Below, piece by piece: positions 25,933 through 34,975 of a stretch of 64,000 nt of DNA. A program made the position numbers and the translations under genes. Position 1 is the first letter of the stretch. Each line of letters starts with the position of its first letter. The notes beneath the pieces are model-generated. The model had not been told where the DNA came from. It saw only the letters and a program-made list of their open reading frames with translations, and searched no databases. The DNA is from Chryseosolibacter histidinae (lineage in GTDB: Bacteria; Bacteroidota; Bacteroidia; Cytophagales; Cyclobacteriaceae), in contig NZ_JAHESF010000001.1 of assembly GCF_018598225.1 (NCBI RefSeq), forward strand, positions 62,001 through 126,000. The letters are read 5' to 3'.

Positions 25933-28851
25933 CCCGAACAAAAACTCCACATCTTCCCTTGAAAGACTCTTCACAAACCCCGCATCTTCCTGGATCAGGT
26001 CGTCGGCGAGCATTTTCTTTCTTTCCTGGAGCTGGAGGATCTTTTCTTCTACGGTGTCTTTGCAGATCATCTTGTAGGCAAACACCTTGCGGGTCTGGCC
26101 AATGCGGTGGGCACGGTCGATGGCCTGTTGTTCCGCAGCAGGGTTCCACCACGGATCGACAAGGTAAACATAATCCGCCACCGTGAGGTTGAGCCCCACA
26201 CCACCTGCTTTCAGCGAGATGAGGAAAGCTTTTATACTTTCATCTTCCTGGAACCGGGTAACTTCTTCTTTCCGGTTGGGGAGTGATGTGCTTCCGTCGA
26301 GGTAGCAGTGACTGATGCCCGCTTCTTCGAACTCTGCTTTGATCAGCTGAAGCATTTCCGTGAACTGGGAGAATATGAGCAGCTTGTGGTTGCCCGCGTT
26401 CTCCTGCACTTCACGGACAAGCTCTTCGATCTTCACCGAGCTCTTCATTTCATTGGCAGTGTCTTTCAGCAGCGCCGGGTGGTCGCAGATCTGTCGCAAC
26501 CGAAGCAGACCTTCCAGTACGTATACGCCTGATTTGCCGATACCCTGTTCGTCGATCTTTTTGAGCAGTGAATTCCGGTAGCCATCGCGGTAGTGGTTGT
26601 ACAGCTTGCGTTGTTCCGCATCCATGGTACACCACAATACCGTCACGGTCTTGTCAGGCAGGTCTTTGGCCACCTGTTCTTTCGTTCGCCGGAGGGTGAA
26701 GGGATGGATGAGCTTTTTCAGATGCAGTGTTTTTTCCTTGCTGCCGAATTTATCGATGGGCTGAGCAAACTCGCGATTGAAGAACTCACGCGAGCCAAGC
26801 AGCCCGGGGTTCAGGAAGTTGAACTGCGCGAACAGGTCAGAAGTATTGTTCTGCACCGGCGTACCGCTGAGGATCACCCTATTCACGGCGCGCAGCTGCT
26901 GAACAGCTTTTGTTACGCGGGCGTCAGGGTTCTTGATGGCCTGGCTTTCGTCGAGAATAATGTATTGCCAGAGAAAATTATTAAGTTCTTCAAGATCGTT
27001 GCGCACCACGCCGTAAGTAGTGAGCACCACATCATAATCGTTAAAGTGGGCTTCACTGAACTGGCGCTGTAATCCGTAATGGATGTAGAATTTCAGCGTA
27101 GGACAGAACTTCTGGATCTCGTTCTCCCAGTTGAAGATCAGCGACGTAGGGCACACCACCAGCTGTGTGCTTCCCGGGTACTTCTCTTTCAGGTATTGAA
27201 GGAAGGAGATCGTTTGAAGTGTTTTGCCAAGGCCCATGTCATCGGCAAGGCACCCGCCCCAGCCGAGCTCGTCGAGTGCCTGCAGCCAATGGAATCCCGA
27301 TTGCTGGTAAGGCCTGAGCGATGCCTTGATCTCGGAAGAGAGCGGCACTTTTTCGATCGAGTCGAACTGCAGCAGCTTGTGCTTGCGCGCTTCAATGTCC
27401 TGCTGTACGGTGTTGCCGTCGATCTTATCGAGGATGTCTTCCAGCAGTGTATAGTGCAGCTTGCTTACCCGCAGCGTTCCGTTCTCTTCCGTACCGGTTC
27501 TCAGCAACAGGCTGTACTGGCTGATCCATTCTTCGGGGATGTGCCCGAGTGTGCCATCTTCCAGCATGATGGTGTCCTGCTTGTTCAGGATGGCGTGGCG
27601 TATTTCCTTCAGAGAGACGGTGTGCTCTCCCCATTGGATGGTCACCTTCAGATCGAACCAGTCAACGTTGTTGCTGGCCGTGATCGTAAAGCGGGGGACG
27701 TGCGTGGTGTAGCGGAATTTTTTCAGCTCGTGCAATCCATGTACGGCATATCCCTGGTCAGCCACTTTACGCATCATGGTGATGAACCAGCCCTTCTTCA
27801 TCACGTCGGCAAACGGAAGGTAATAATACTGGTTGTTGCGTTGTGTGTTGAACGACGAATGCAGGGTGCGCAGGTATTCGTACAGTTTCTGCTCGTGATC
27901 CTTGTTACGCCGGATGATGCTCACCTTATCTTTTGTCTCCATCACGTGGTTGCGCTCTTCACTGTAATCGAGCACAACATCATCGCTATAGGCAAACTGC
28001 GGGCGTAACATCAGGTTGCTTTCGTTGAGCTCAGTAAGGAACACCCTCGGCTGTGCTTCGGGGCTTACCAGCTCGATGTTGAGCTTGTCGCTGATGGAGA
28101 TCTCGTATTTGTCGAGCCACGGCGTCACGTATTTGTTGATCACCTCTTTCTTCACTGTGAGCGGGAAGGTGAGGGGGCCGTTCTTGAAGAGGTCGATCAG
28201 TGTCAGCGCTTCCTTATCGGGTGGCAGGTATAAGGTGCCGTCTTTTTCAAACATGAATCCGCCCCAGAGGTTCAGGTCTGATTCCTGCCCGTCGAGCTTC
28301 AGGATCATTTTGATGCTGATGAGCTGCCCGCTGCGTTCAACTTTGAAGCTGAAGTTGGCGGGTTGCTGTCCCAGCTTCACGGTTTGTTGCTGGTAGTTGT
28401 TGAAGCGGCCTGCCTTGAGCACAAACAGGTCGGGCCACTGGCTCAGCGCTGGCCATAACTTGTGCAGCAGCTCGATGTAGTGCCGGCGCAGGTTCACCAG
28501 CTCTCTTGCGGATACGTGCGCCCAGGTGCCTGAATGATTCCGGATGAAGCGGTTGCCGGTGCGGGTCATCCATTGCAGCAGCTGGTTGTCAGAGAACTCC
28601 ATGAGATCGTCATAGAGTTGATTGTCCAGCGAGTGGAGCAGCGCGAGGCCTTTTTCCACCTGCAGCGAGATGCGCTTGTATTCCGTTTTGCCGTTCACGG
28701 GGTAGATGAGCACGGGCTCGAGGTCAAACCGTGTCGACTTGCCTGAAACGAAGTTGAATAAAAATCCTATTCTGTAATTGAGGTCGAATCCGGCGGGTAA
28801 AGCCGGCCGCTCAGCTTTTTTGGGCTCTGGTTTTGGTTCGTCGAATAACAT
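25930..28851 (-). CDS. SNF2-family DEAD/DEAH-box helicase
   Basis: 973 residues. A long N-terminal region without recognisable zinc fingers (1-490) precedes a SNF2 ATPase core: motif I ADDMGLGKT at about 534-542, DESQAIKN (motif II) near 632, SGTPVQNN (motif III) and the C-terminal helicase half with LKAGGVGLNLT, DPWWNPAAEQQAIDRAHRIGQ (motifs V and VI) at about 885-920. It matches bacterial Swi2/Snf2 proteins that use ATP to translocate on DNA or displace bound proteins; the partner is unknown. It is a single gene, divergent from the lipoprotein gene, and ends in heptad array H7. Confidence 0.9.
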   Translation of the reverse strand: MLFDEPKPEPKKAERPALPAGFDLNYRIGFLFNFVSGKSTRFDLEPVLIYPVNGKTEYKRISLQVEKGLALLHSLDNQLYDDLMEFSDNQLLQWMTRTGNRFIRNHSGTWAHVSARELVNLRRHYIELLHKLWPALSQWPDLFVLKAGRFNNYQQQTVKLGQQPANFSFKVERSGQLISIKMILKLDGQESDLNLWGGFMFEKDGTLYLPPDKEALTLIDLFKNGPLTFPLTVKKEVINKYVTPWLDKYEISISDKLNIELVSPEAQPRVFLTELNESNLMLRPQFAYSDDVVLDYSEERNHVMETKDKVSIIRRNKDHEQKLYEYLRTLHSSFNTQRNNQYYYLPFADVMKKGWFITMMRKVADQGYAVHGLHELKKFRYTTHVPRFTITASNNVDWFDLKVTIQWGEHTVSLKEIRHAILNKQDTIMLEDGTLGHIPEEWISQYSLLLRTGTEENGTLRVSKLHYTLLEDILDKIDGNTVQQDIEARKHKLLQFDSIEKVPLSSEIKASLRPYQQSGFHWLQALDELGWGGCLADDMGLGKTLQTISFLQYLKEKYPGSTQLVVCPTSLIFNWENEIQKFCPTLKFYIHYGLQRQFSEAHFNDYDVVLTTYGVVRNDLEELNNFLWQYIILDESQAIKNPDARVTKAVQQLRAVNRVILSGTPVQNNTSDLFAQFNFLNPGLLGSREFFNREFAQPIDKFGSKEKTLHLKKLIHPFTLRRTKEQVAKDLPDKTVTVLWCTMDAEQRKLYNHYRDGYRNSLLKKIDEQGIGKSGVYVLEGLLRLRQICDHPALLKDTANEMKSSVKIEELVREVQENAGNHKLLIFSQFTEMLQLIKAEFEEAGISHCYLDGSTSLPNRKEEVTRFQEDESIKAFLISLKAGGVGLNLTVADYVYLVDPWWNPAAEQQAIDRAHRIGQTRKVFAYKMICKDTVEEKILQLQERKKMLADDLIQEDAGFVKSLSREDVEFLFG

Positions 28852-29052
28852 TAGATGAATGTTCGTAGTGGTATGACGATCAGTTAATTGCGGGCGCAGA
28901 CTTCAATAAAGGCCTGACGCATAATGTGTTCATAGAACGATATGATCGTTGTTAAGGAGTGAGTTTTACCATTCATTCGCCGCAAATATAACTGTGCACG
29001 GCTTGCTGCCGCGGACTGCAAATAAATAAAAAAATGCTGATCTTGAATTGCC

Positions 29053-29085
29053 AGGGATGACATCCTTTTAAAGGATATCATCCCT
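29053..29085. promoter_or_regulatory. 33-bp near-perfect palindrome between divergent genes
   Basis: AGGGATGA pairs with TCATCCCT, then after one mismatch ATCCTTT pairs with AAAGGAT, leaving a loop of about one base. It lies 50 bp before the lipoprotein start and 200 bp from the SNF2 start, so it may be an operator; read as RNA it is a strong hairpin followed by AATTTTAA. The rest of 28852-29134 shows no gene. Confidence 0.45.
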
Positions 29086-29134
29086 AATTTTAACTCCAGC
29101 ACCAGTAGCATAACTGCTTTGGTATAAAAGACTT

Positions 29135-29929
29135 ATGACGAAATTAGTGCGTTTTTCTTTGCTCCTGGCATGCCTTGGTTCGTGCGATGCGCCGCCCGAA
29201 AAATCGACAGAAACCTTCCCGCTTCAGGCTGACTTTACCGAACAAGGATGGATCGTATATGAGGGCCGCATTCCCCTGGATGAAAAGCGGAACCTGTACA
29301 TGGAAATTTTTATGCGGCCTGGAAACGAAGCCGGCGAGGGCGACTACCGCTTAACGGAGACCATCGAGGAGGAAACCTCGGTTTACAAGCTGCCGCCTTT
29401 CGCTGGACAATATTCTACCTTCCATGGCGCCCGTCCGGAAGACCTGATCGTACGCTTTCACAATTCGGCACAGCTGGAAGAAGTGAAACGGGTTTACTAC
29501 GATCCGCTGGTGAAAAAGATCAAGGAGCGAAGCCTGCGCAAAACCGACCTCACGTTTCAACGCCAGGGCGATGATGCGCTGATCATGCTCTACCAGAATT
29601 CGGAGCCTGTGAGCCTGGAGGCCCGGTATGTTTTGGCGAAGCGCACATCGCGGCTTTTTACGGTGGAAGGTTATTTTGAACATGCCGGCGACAGCTCACT
29701 GTTCCTTGAAATGAATACCGAAGAACGCTGGCCTGTCTCTAAGCTCGGAGCTTACGATCTGGCCATCCGTCAGTATCACCTGCTGGCCAGGGAAAAATCG
29801 GAAGGCATCTATTTGAAAGGTATCGCTTATTCTATACATCAGGCAGACCGGGAAGGAAAGCCGGTGGATGCGCTGGTATTGAAGAAGGTTATCCAGATGA
29901 CATCGGCGCCGTTAGAGGAAGTTAATTGA
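29135..29929 (+). CDS. Hypothetical lipoprotein
   Basis: 264 residues with a lipoprotein signal (LLLACLGSC, Cys about 18). The mature part is beta-rich and hydrophilic (GWIVYEGRIPLDEKRNLYMEIFMRP, GDYRLTETIEE, ALIMLYQNSEPVSLEARYVLAKR) and ends with a C-terminal domain containing ERWPVSKLGAYDLAIRQYHLLA. The alternation of short strands recalls NlpE-type lipoprotein barrels, but the CxxC motif of NlpE is absent, so I do not assign that name. No operon partner. Its stop is followed by an 8-bp hairpin (GCAGGATG/CATCCTGC, 29965-29989) and the 21-bp array. Confidence 0.7.
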   Translation: MTKLVRFSLLLACLGSCDAPPEKSTETFPLQADFTEQGWIVYEGRIPLDEKRNLYMEIFMRPGNEAGEGDYRLTETIEEETSVYKLPPFAGQYSTFHGARPEDLIVRFHNSAQLEEVKRVYYDPLVKKIKERSLRKTDLTFQRQGDDALIMLYQNSEPVSLEARYVLAKRTSRLFTVEGYFEHAGDSSLFLEMNTEERWPVSKLGAYDLAIRQYHLLAREKSEGIYLKGIAYSIHQADREGKPVDALVLKKVIQMTSAPLEEVN

Positions 29930-29984
29930 ATAGGACAACGACAATTTGCGACGGAGCAGATCATGCAGGATGAACAAACGGCAT

Positions 29985-30341
29985 CCTGCGCAATGAGACA
30001 TCTACTATAGGGGATGGAACAGCGCTTATACGCAATGAGGTATTTGCTGTAAGCGAAGCCGTAAAAACAATAGACTACACGATAAAGAAAAAAAGATCTG
30101 TAGCATTTCCTTAAGGAAATGGAGTAAAGTCAATAGAAAATGGCTTTTCTTCTTAAGAACATGATATTTTTCGTTAAGGGAATGTGGTATTTCCTTAAGA
30201 AAAAAACGTATTGCTTACGGGGAATGAAACAAAGTCAATAGGATCTGTGGCATTTCCTTAAGAAAAAAAGATAAATCCAATAGGAAATGAAGTAAAGTCT
30301 TAAGGAAACTTCCCGCCTTCTTAAGGAGATGCCTCGCCAAT
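29985..30341. repeat. Degenerate tandem array of seventeen 21-bp units
   Basis: The word TTAAG occurs at 30111, 30153, 30174, 30195, 30258, 30300 and 30321; all spacings are multiples of 21 (42, 21, 21, 63, 42, 21). Intervening 21-bp steps start with related words (AATAGGAAATG, TACGGGGAATG, TATAGGGGATG). Half-units end in AAAGTC or ATTTCC, and where ATTTCC meets TTAAGGAAAT the junction is a perfect 16-bp palindrome (30105-30120). 21 divides by three, but stops occur in all useful frames, so it is not coding. It lies between two convergent genes. Confidence 0.7.
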
Positions 30342-30347
30342 TTAAAA

Positions 30348-30377
30348 CCCTTTGAGGGGTTTTAAACCCTCAAAGGG
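30348..30377 (-). terminator. Hairpin at the end of the alginate-lyase-family gene
   Basis: A perfect 11-bp stem (CCCTTTGAGGG with CCCTCAAAGGG, 8-base loop) 32 bp after the stop of the minus-strand gene. On that strand it is followed by TTTTAAATT, a weak T-run, so it probably ends the PUL transcript. Confidence 0.6.
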
Positions 30378-30408
30378 ATGTTACTGACCGCCCTAACAAT
30401 GGAAATGC

Positions 30409-31584
30409 TCAGTTGAACCAAATGACCGGATTTCGGATCGGGAGATTACGAACGACCTCAACCACCTCGGGTTTATGATCCAGATTCTTCCAGGTCGAAT
30501 ACCAGTCATCTTTGCCGAAAGCCTGCGCACCGAATAATAAAAATGGTTGTGCTACAGGCCAGTTCTCCCAATACATCACATCTTTCCCATAAGGCCATGA
30601 TGATTTATCACGAATAAAGGGATATAAAAAGTCCAGGCCCTTGCGGATCGATCTTCCATCGGCTGTTTGAAAATTCCACAAATCGTTTTTGGCGTCTGAT
30701 AAAATGTGGCACACCATGGCCATCGCATCCAGGTTGAAGATAGAATAGCCATAGGGCTTAGTTCTGTTGATCTCGAGTGGAAAGCTCCCGTCTTCTTTCA
30801 TCTGATTGGGAAGCAATACGGTCTTATAACGATCGCGGCAAAAGGTGAGCAATTCCTGGTTGCCTGTTAGTGTTGCATAGCTCGCTACCTGCATAACCCA
30901 GCACGTGCTGTGATTATTCTTCGTGTTCATTTCATCTTTGCCATACTGATGAGATGTCAGCCAGGTAAGATAATCTGTAAACCATTTTTTAGTTCCTTCA
31001 ATGACAGCAGCATCTGTGCTTTTTGCATGTTCCAGTTTCTTAACACCCTGTGCCACTTCCATGAGGTGAATGGTATCAATAATTCCATAACCCCTGCCGG
31101 TAACCCGTCCCTTGATCGCCTGCGCAAACTCCATGCTTGGATTCATACGGGTGTCTGCGTTGATAAACCACGCTTTCAAATGAAGCATCGCATGCTTTAC
31201 ATACTTCTCTTTCCCCGTAAGAATGTATGCCGATGCAAGCGATCCGATAATCCTGCTAAAACGGATCATGGCAAACCTATGATCAGTAAAGATGCCCGGG
31301 TTCGTCACACCATCGCGGTTCACATAAGGGCCGTCAGGATTCAGCGAATCGGGCCAGAAATAATCGGCTTCAGAAAAGAAATCATGTTTCGTACCCGCAC
31401 TTCTCGGTGAAGTACTTGCCGTAACCGTAACCGGTTTCTGTTTCAAGGCCCAATCTGCTTCACTCAGAACTTGCTTGCGCAAAACTTCAGCAACCTTGCT
31501 TCGATAGTCCTGTGCTACCAGTTCCTGAGCGTTGATAATTACGGCAATAACGATGAGCAGGTATTTAATTCGCATAGTGGTCAC
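30409..31584 (-). CDS. Alginate-lyase-family polysaccharide lyase
   Basis: 391 residues (or 388 from the ATG at 31575) with a signal peptide ending LVAQ. It matches the PF05426 alginate lyase superfamily, an (alpha/alpha) toroid: FWPDSLNPDGPYVNRDG near residue 75, the substrate loop KNNHSTCWVMQVASYA (about 224-240) with the N-N-H catalytic triplet, and GSFPLEINRTKPYGYSIFNLDAM. Many relatives outside PL5 act on other uronic-acid glycans or are uncharacterised. It is last in the PUL, with an 84-bp repeat-filled gap to the GH88 gene, so the substrate is inferred from the cluster rather than the sequence. Confidence 0.8.
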   Translation of the reverse strand: MTTMRIKYLLIVIAVIINAQELVAQDYRSKVAEVLRKQVLSEADWALKQKPVTVTASTSPRSAGTKHDFFSEADYFWPDSLNPDGPYVNRDGVTNPGIFTDHRFAMIRFSRIIGSLASAYILTGKEKYVKHAMLHLKAWFINADTRMNPSMEFAQAIKGRVTGRGYGIIDTIHLMEVAQGVKKLEHAKSTDAAVIEGTKKWFTDYLTWLTSHQYGKDEMNTKNNHSTCWVMQVASYATLTGNQELLTFCRDRYKTVLLPNQMKEDGSFPLEINRTKPYGYSIFNLDAMAMVCHILSDAKNDLWNFQTADGRSIRKGLDFLYPFIRDKSSWPYGKDVMYWENWPVAQPFLLFGAQAFGKDDWYSTWKNLDHKPEVVEVVRNLPIRNPVIWFN

Positions 31585-31610
31585 GATTAATGGAGTGTCG
31601 GCTTCGAAAG

Positions 31611-31687
31611 TTTCCCGCAGATTACGCTGATTTTCGCAGAGTCATCTATGGAAAAAATCTGCGTTCATCTGCGAAATCTGCGGGAAT
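31611..31687. repeat. Inverted CGCAGATT-type repeat
   Basis: Left arm TTCCCGCAGATTACGC (from 31612) and right arm GAAATCTGCGGGAA (to 31685) are inverted, and each arm repeats the word ATCTGCG or its complement at 9-10 bp steps. The loop is about 24 bp. It lies between the GH88 terminator and the last PUL gene. Confidence 0.6.
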
Positions 31688-31698
31688 TGCATTTGATG

Positions 31699-31732
31699 AA
31701 AAAAGGCGACCAGCTCACCAAACCAGTCGCCT
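31699..31732 (-). terminator. Intrinsic terminator after the GH88 gene
   Basis: GGCGAC and GTCGCC form the stem with extra CTGG/CCAG-like pairing, and the minus strand continues with TTTTTT (31704-31699). It stands 24 bp after the GH88 stop. The last PUL gene may therefore depend on read-through or its own promoter. Confidence 0.75.
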
Positions 31733-31755
31733 AACCTTAATTAAAACTCTACCCC

Positions 31756-32928
31756 TCATTTCTTCTTCTTCATGCGGTCATACCGGAGCAACGCTTCGAT
31801 ATAATAGTAATCCGCATAAATGATTGGCACATCTATTTCAGATTTGGCAGGTTTATGCCCTACACTGTGTTTCAGAATAAAATTATTATTGCTTCCCACC
31901 TCAGCCAGGTACGCCGGACTACTTAAGCTTGTCAGCATCTCTTCCGCAGCTTTCACATACTTGCTTCCATTCTTTACATATCCACTCAGTTCCAGCAGAC
32001 CCGAAGCAGCGATGGCGGCCGCGGATGCATCACGTTCTTCATTCGGAATATTAGGAGCATTGAAATCCCAGTAGGGAACTTTGTCTTTCGGAAGATTGGG
32101 ATGATTCCAAAAGAACTCGGCGATCTTTACGGCCTGGTCGAGGTATCGTTTGTCTTTTGTTTCACGGTACATCACCGTATATCCATAAAGGCCCCAAGCT
32201 TGTCCGCGCGCCCAGGCCGATTCGTCAGCATAACCCTGGGCCGTTACTTTCTCGATCACTTTTCCCGTCGTTGTGTCGTAGTCGACAACGTGATAGCTGC
32301 TGTTGTCGGCACGGAAATGATTTTTCATGGTAGTGTTGGCGTGCGTTACCGCGATCTTATAGAAGCTGGAGTCACCCGTTACCTTCGTTGCCCAGAATAA
32401 AAATTCAAGGTTCATCATGTTGTCAATGATCACGGGGAATTTCCACTTGCCATGATTCCACGATCTTATGACACCCGCTTTTTTGTTGAAGCGCGTGCTC
32501 AGAGACTTTGCACCCTGGATCAAAATTTCTTTATAGGCAGGATCGTTCGTTAATCGGAAACCATTCCCAAACGAGCAATAGAGCATGAAACCCAGGTCAT
32601 GGGTGCGTGTGTTGTATTTTTCCTTTTCAAGGCCATTCGTCCAGCGCCTGGCTTCCTGTTCCCATTTTTTATCTTTTGTAAGATCGTACATGTACCAAAG
32701 GTTTCCGGCATAGAAGGCGCTCGTCCAGTCATTGGAAGCCACGGTCTTCAGTTTTCCATCCGGTGCCGTAGTGCGCGGAAACCGTAAAGTATCCGTAAGG
32801 GAAGACGTGCTATTGCGCAAATGGCTTTCGATCACCTTGAAGTTTTTTGCAATGTCCAGTTTAGCCTTGGCGGCGAAAGCAAGAAGCGCGATGGAGCAAA
32901 CTGCGATTATAAGTAATTTACGATTCAT
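31756..32928 (-). CDS. GH88 unsaturated glucuronyl/galacturonyl hydrolase
   Basis: 390 residues with a signal peptide (about 1-22). GH88 (alpha/alpha)6 barrel with the two essential aspartates in THDLGFMLY (about residue 109) and IIDNMMNLEFLFWA (about 168), plus the sugar-contacting WARGQAWGLYGYT segment. The enzyme removes the 4,5-unsaturated uronic acid that lyases leave at the non-reducing end, which matches the two lyase-type genes beside it. Exported, so it probably works in the periplasm. The start codon lies inside a nine-bp AATCCTG-type repeat that occupies the gap from the heparinase gene. Confidence 0.9.
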   Translation of the reverse strand: MNRKLLIIAVCSIALLAFAAKAKLDIAKNFKVIESHLRNSTSSLTDTLRFPRTTAPDGKLKTVASNDWTSAFYAGNLWYMYDLTKDKKWEQEARRWTNGLEKEKYNTRTHDLGFMLYCSFGNGFRLTNDPAYKEILIQGAKSLSTRFNKKAGVIRSWNHGKWKFPVIIDNMMNLEFLFWATKVTGDSSFYKIAVTHANTTMKNHFRADNSSYHVVDYDTTTGKVIEKVTAQGYADESAWARGQAWGLYGYTVMYRETKDKRYLDQAVKIAEFFWNHPNLPKDKVPYWDFNAPNIPNEERDASAAAIAASGLLELSGYVKNGSKYVKAAEEMLTSLSSPAYLAEVGSNNNFILKHSVGHKPAKSEIDVPIIYADYYYIEALLRYDRMKKKK

Positions 32929-32972
32929 GATTAAACCAGGATTAACAGGATTATAGGATTAACAGGATTAAT
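32926..32972. repeat. AATCCTG-type 9-bp repeat at the GH88 start
   Basis: On the minus strand, AATCCTGTT, AATCCTATA and AATCCTGGT words run directly into the GH88 ATG (32926-32928). The junction (AATCCTGGTTTAATCATG) is nearly the same as at the amidohydrolase start (18010). The remaining bases to 33009 show nothing else. Confidence 0.6.
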
Positions 32973-33009
32973 TACAAAGGGCCGCAATAGATCGAACAAC
33001 TGATTAAAT

Positions 33010-34881
33010 TCATTTCCATCGGTCTAAAGACCTGATCTTTGTTTTTATTTTTTTAACCTCAGGTATCAGCCTCACGGTAAATGTCTCGGCGTGATTGGCA
33101 GGCACAGTAACCTCAAAACCTACGAACGTTGTTCCCGGGTTGGGCGCATCGTATGTTGTTGTGGGTTGTGAGCTCCAGGTTTTCAGTTCAACTTTTGCCC
33201 GGCTGTCGACATGCAGGGTGAGCTGCTTTCCGTCTTTCTTCAAAAAGACAGTGTTCTTATTTACGATCTCAACATCCGCGGCGGTGAGCATCGTCCAGCG
33301 TATTGTAGTGGGCTTGTCCAGCGTTGTCAGCTCGTCACGTATCACAACATAGCCATCGTCTACAATACCAACGCCCCTGGTTATACGCTTTAACTGATCT
33401 TCATAGACTGTAGACAGATCGGAGATCGCGTATCTGAATCGGGGATTATCGGAATAACGGTCGATCTTTGCATACCCCTTCACGAGCTGCAGTTTGCCAT
33501 CCACCGTTAATGTATTGTGTGCAAAATTATTCATCCGGAAAATGGACCAACGCTGAGCATCCTGTGTACGGCCGAAGACCTGGATACCTTTTGATTCGAG
33601 CGATTCATACTCCTGCGAACCAAGATCAGAGGCCCATCGCACGCCGCCCCATTCCATAATAAAGGAACCGATGTCCATGTGCGCGTGATTCACGGAAGGT
33701 GATCCTGCCTTGAATCCAAGATAGATGGCATTGGGATCGGTCCACGATGTACGCATCAGTGCAACAGGACTTGGTCCCTGGCCCACCCAAACGTTTGACG
33801 CCGGGGCGTTTATTTTGTTCAATGGAATATCTTTTCCCCAGATGATGGCACCGGGAAGCAGTCTTTCCCAGGCAAGTGACCGGTAGTCTGATCTGTCAAG
33901 GAATTTCTTCTCGACCCACAAAAGTGAAGGATCCTGATTTCGTTGTGCGAACCAGAACATGGCGGGGCTCAGGTTGGTGCCCGTGCCACAATCGCCCCAG
34001 TTATAACTGGCACCGGTAGGACCCGTCATGTTTTCCAGGAAGGAACCTGTTTTCAAAAAACCAGGACTTTGCAACAATCCAAAATCGGAACCGAATGCTT
34101 TTTCGATGGCACTCAGGAACATGACGTTGAACGAGGTGCCATAATTCCAATAGCTGTAACCTTCCGGGTAGGCGCCGTCCGGTTTGTAATCGCCCATGGG
34201 CAATGAAATGGTGTTCAGTGCACGCTCGATGATCAGTTTCGAAGTGTCGGGATGATCTTCCGCCACGGCCAACGCTCCGTAGGTCATACCTGCGTTGCAC
34301 ACCTGGTTCCAGTTGTGGGTTGCTGTCAGAAACCAATTGTATCTCGAATCGAAGGACGGCTCCAATCCTTTTTGGAGGATCGCTTCACGAATAATCTTTT
34401 TTGCCCCGGGAGAAAGCTTGTCGAACAACCAATCGTACCCGATGGACATGCCCATGGTCATTTCAGCAACATCAAGGAAGTGAGACGGATTCCAGTCACT
34501 GAACTGGCTTACAGCAAGCATTTCTTTTTCGGCCCGAAGCAAATATTTTTCTGCGCCCGTCATCCGGTAAGCATAAGAGAGGTAAAACAGTCTTCTAACA
34601 CATTCTCTGCCCTTGCTGAGCAACCGCCTTCCGATGAGCTTACGCTCCAGCGTGGGTAATCCGATGATGGTGTCACTTGCACGAAGGATCGCTTCATGCA
34701 TTTTTCGCCAGACCGGATTATCAGCAACGGATCTTTCAATGGCCTGTTCTTCTCCTTTCACCAAAAGGATGCGCGGATGTGCCGGCCATTTTTCCAGCGG
34801 GGGTACCGTTATTGGCTGCGCGTTGCCGGTGACCGAGATCACGCCCGCAAAAAACAACAAGAGAACTAGAGCCTTTCTCAT
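33010..34881 (-). CDS. Heparinase II/III-family polysaccharide lyase
   Basis: 623 residues from the ATG at 34881, which starts a clean signal peptide (MRKALVLLLFFAGVISVTGNAQ); the frame extends to 34929. An N-terminal (alpha/alpha) toroid (about 35-340, with HNWNQVCNAGMTYGALA and EGYSYWNYGTSFNVMF, including the catalytic tyrosine region) is followed by the heparinase II/III beta-sandwich with the signature VNHAHMDIGSFIMEWGGVRWASDLGS. The family cleaves uronic-acid-containing glycosaminoglycans, alginate or bacterial exopolysaccharides by beta-elimination. In this PUL it should generate unsaturated oligosaccharides for GH88. Confidence 0.88.
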   Translation of the reverse strand: MRKALVLLLFFAGVISVTGNAQPITVPPLEKWPAHPRILLVKGEEQAIERSVADNPVWRKMHEAILRASDTIIGLPTLERKLIGRRLLSKGRECVRRLFYLSYAYRMTGAEKYLLRAEKEMLAVSQFSDWNPSHFLDVAEMTMGMSIGYDWLFDKLSPGAKKIIREAILQKGLEPSFDSRYNWFLTATHNWNQVCNAGMTYGALAVAEDHPDTSKLIIERALNTISLPMGDYKPDGAYPEGYSYWNYGTSFNVMFLSAIEKAFGSDFGLLQSPGFLKTGSFLENMTGPTGASYNWGDCGTGTNLSPAMFWFAQRNQDPSLLWVEKKFLDRSDYRSLAWERLLPGAIIWGKDIPLNKINAPASNVWVGQGPSPVALMRTSWTDPNAIYLGFKAGSPSVNHAHMDIGSFIMEWGGVRWASDLGSQEYESLESKGIQVFGRTQDAQRWSIFRMNNFAHNTLTVDGKLQLVKGYAKIDRYSDNPRFRYAISDLSTVYEDQLKRITRGVGIVDDGYVVIRDELTTLDKPTTIRWTMLTAADVEIVNKNTVFLKKDGKQLTLHVDSRAKVELKTWSSQPTTTYDAPNPGTTFVGFEVTVPANHAETFTVRLIPEVKKIKTKIRSLDRWK

Positions 34882-34975
34882 GAAAAAAGGGATTAGGGAT
34901 CGAATACATTTTACCATAGTCTTCAGCACTTTTCGTCAATAATAATAAACTGTCAATCCCTAATCCTTACCACTC

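Noticed and set aside
28884-29111. A 75-residue minus-strand frame between SNF2 and the lipoprotein gene
   Set aside because: It runs through the 33-bp palindrome, has an unlikely composition and no supporting context.
29985-30341. Heptapeptide-repeat gene encoded by the 21-bp array
   Set aside because: TAA, TAG or TGA codons recur in the frames at unit junctions on the plus strand, and no continuous frame spans the array on either strand.
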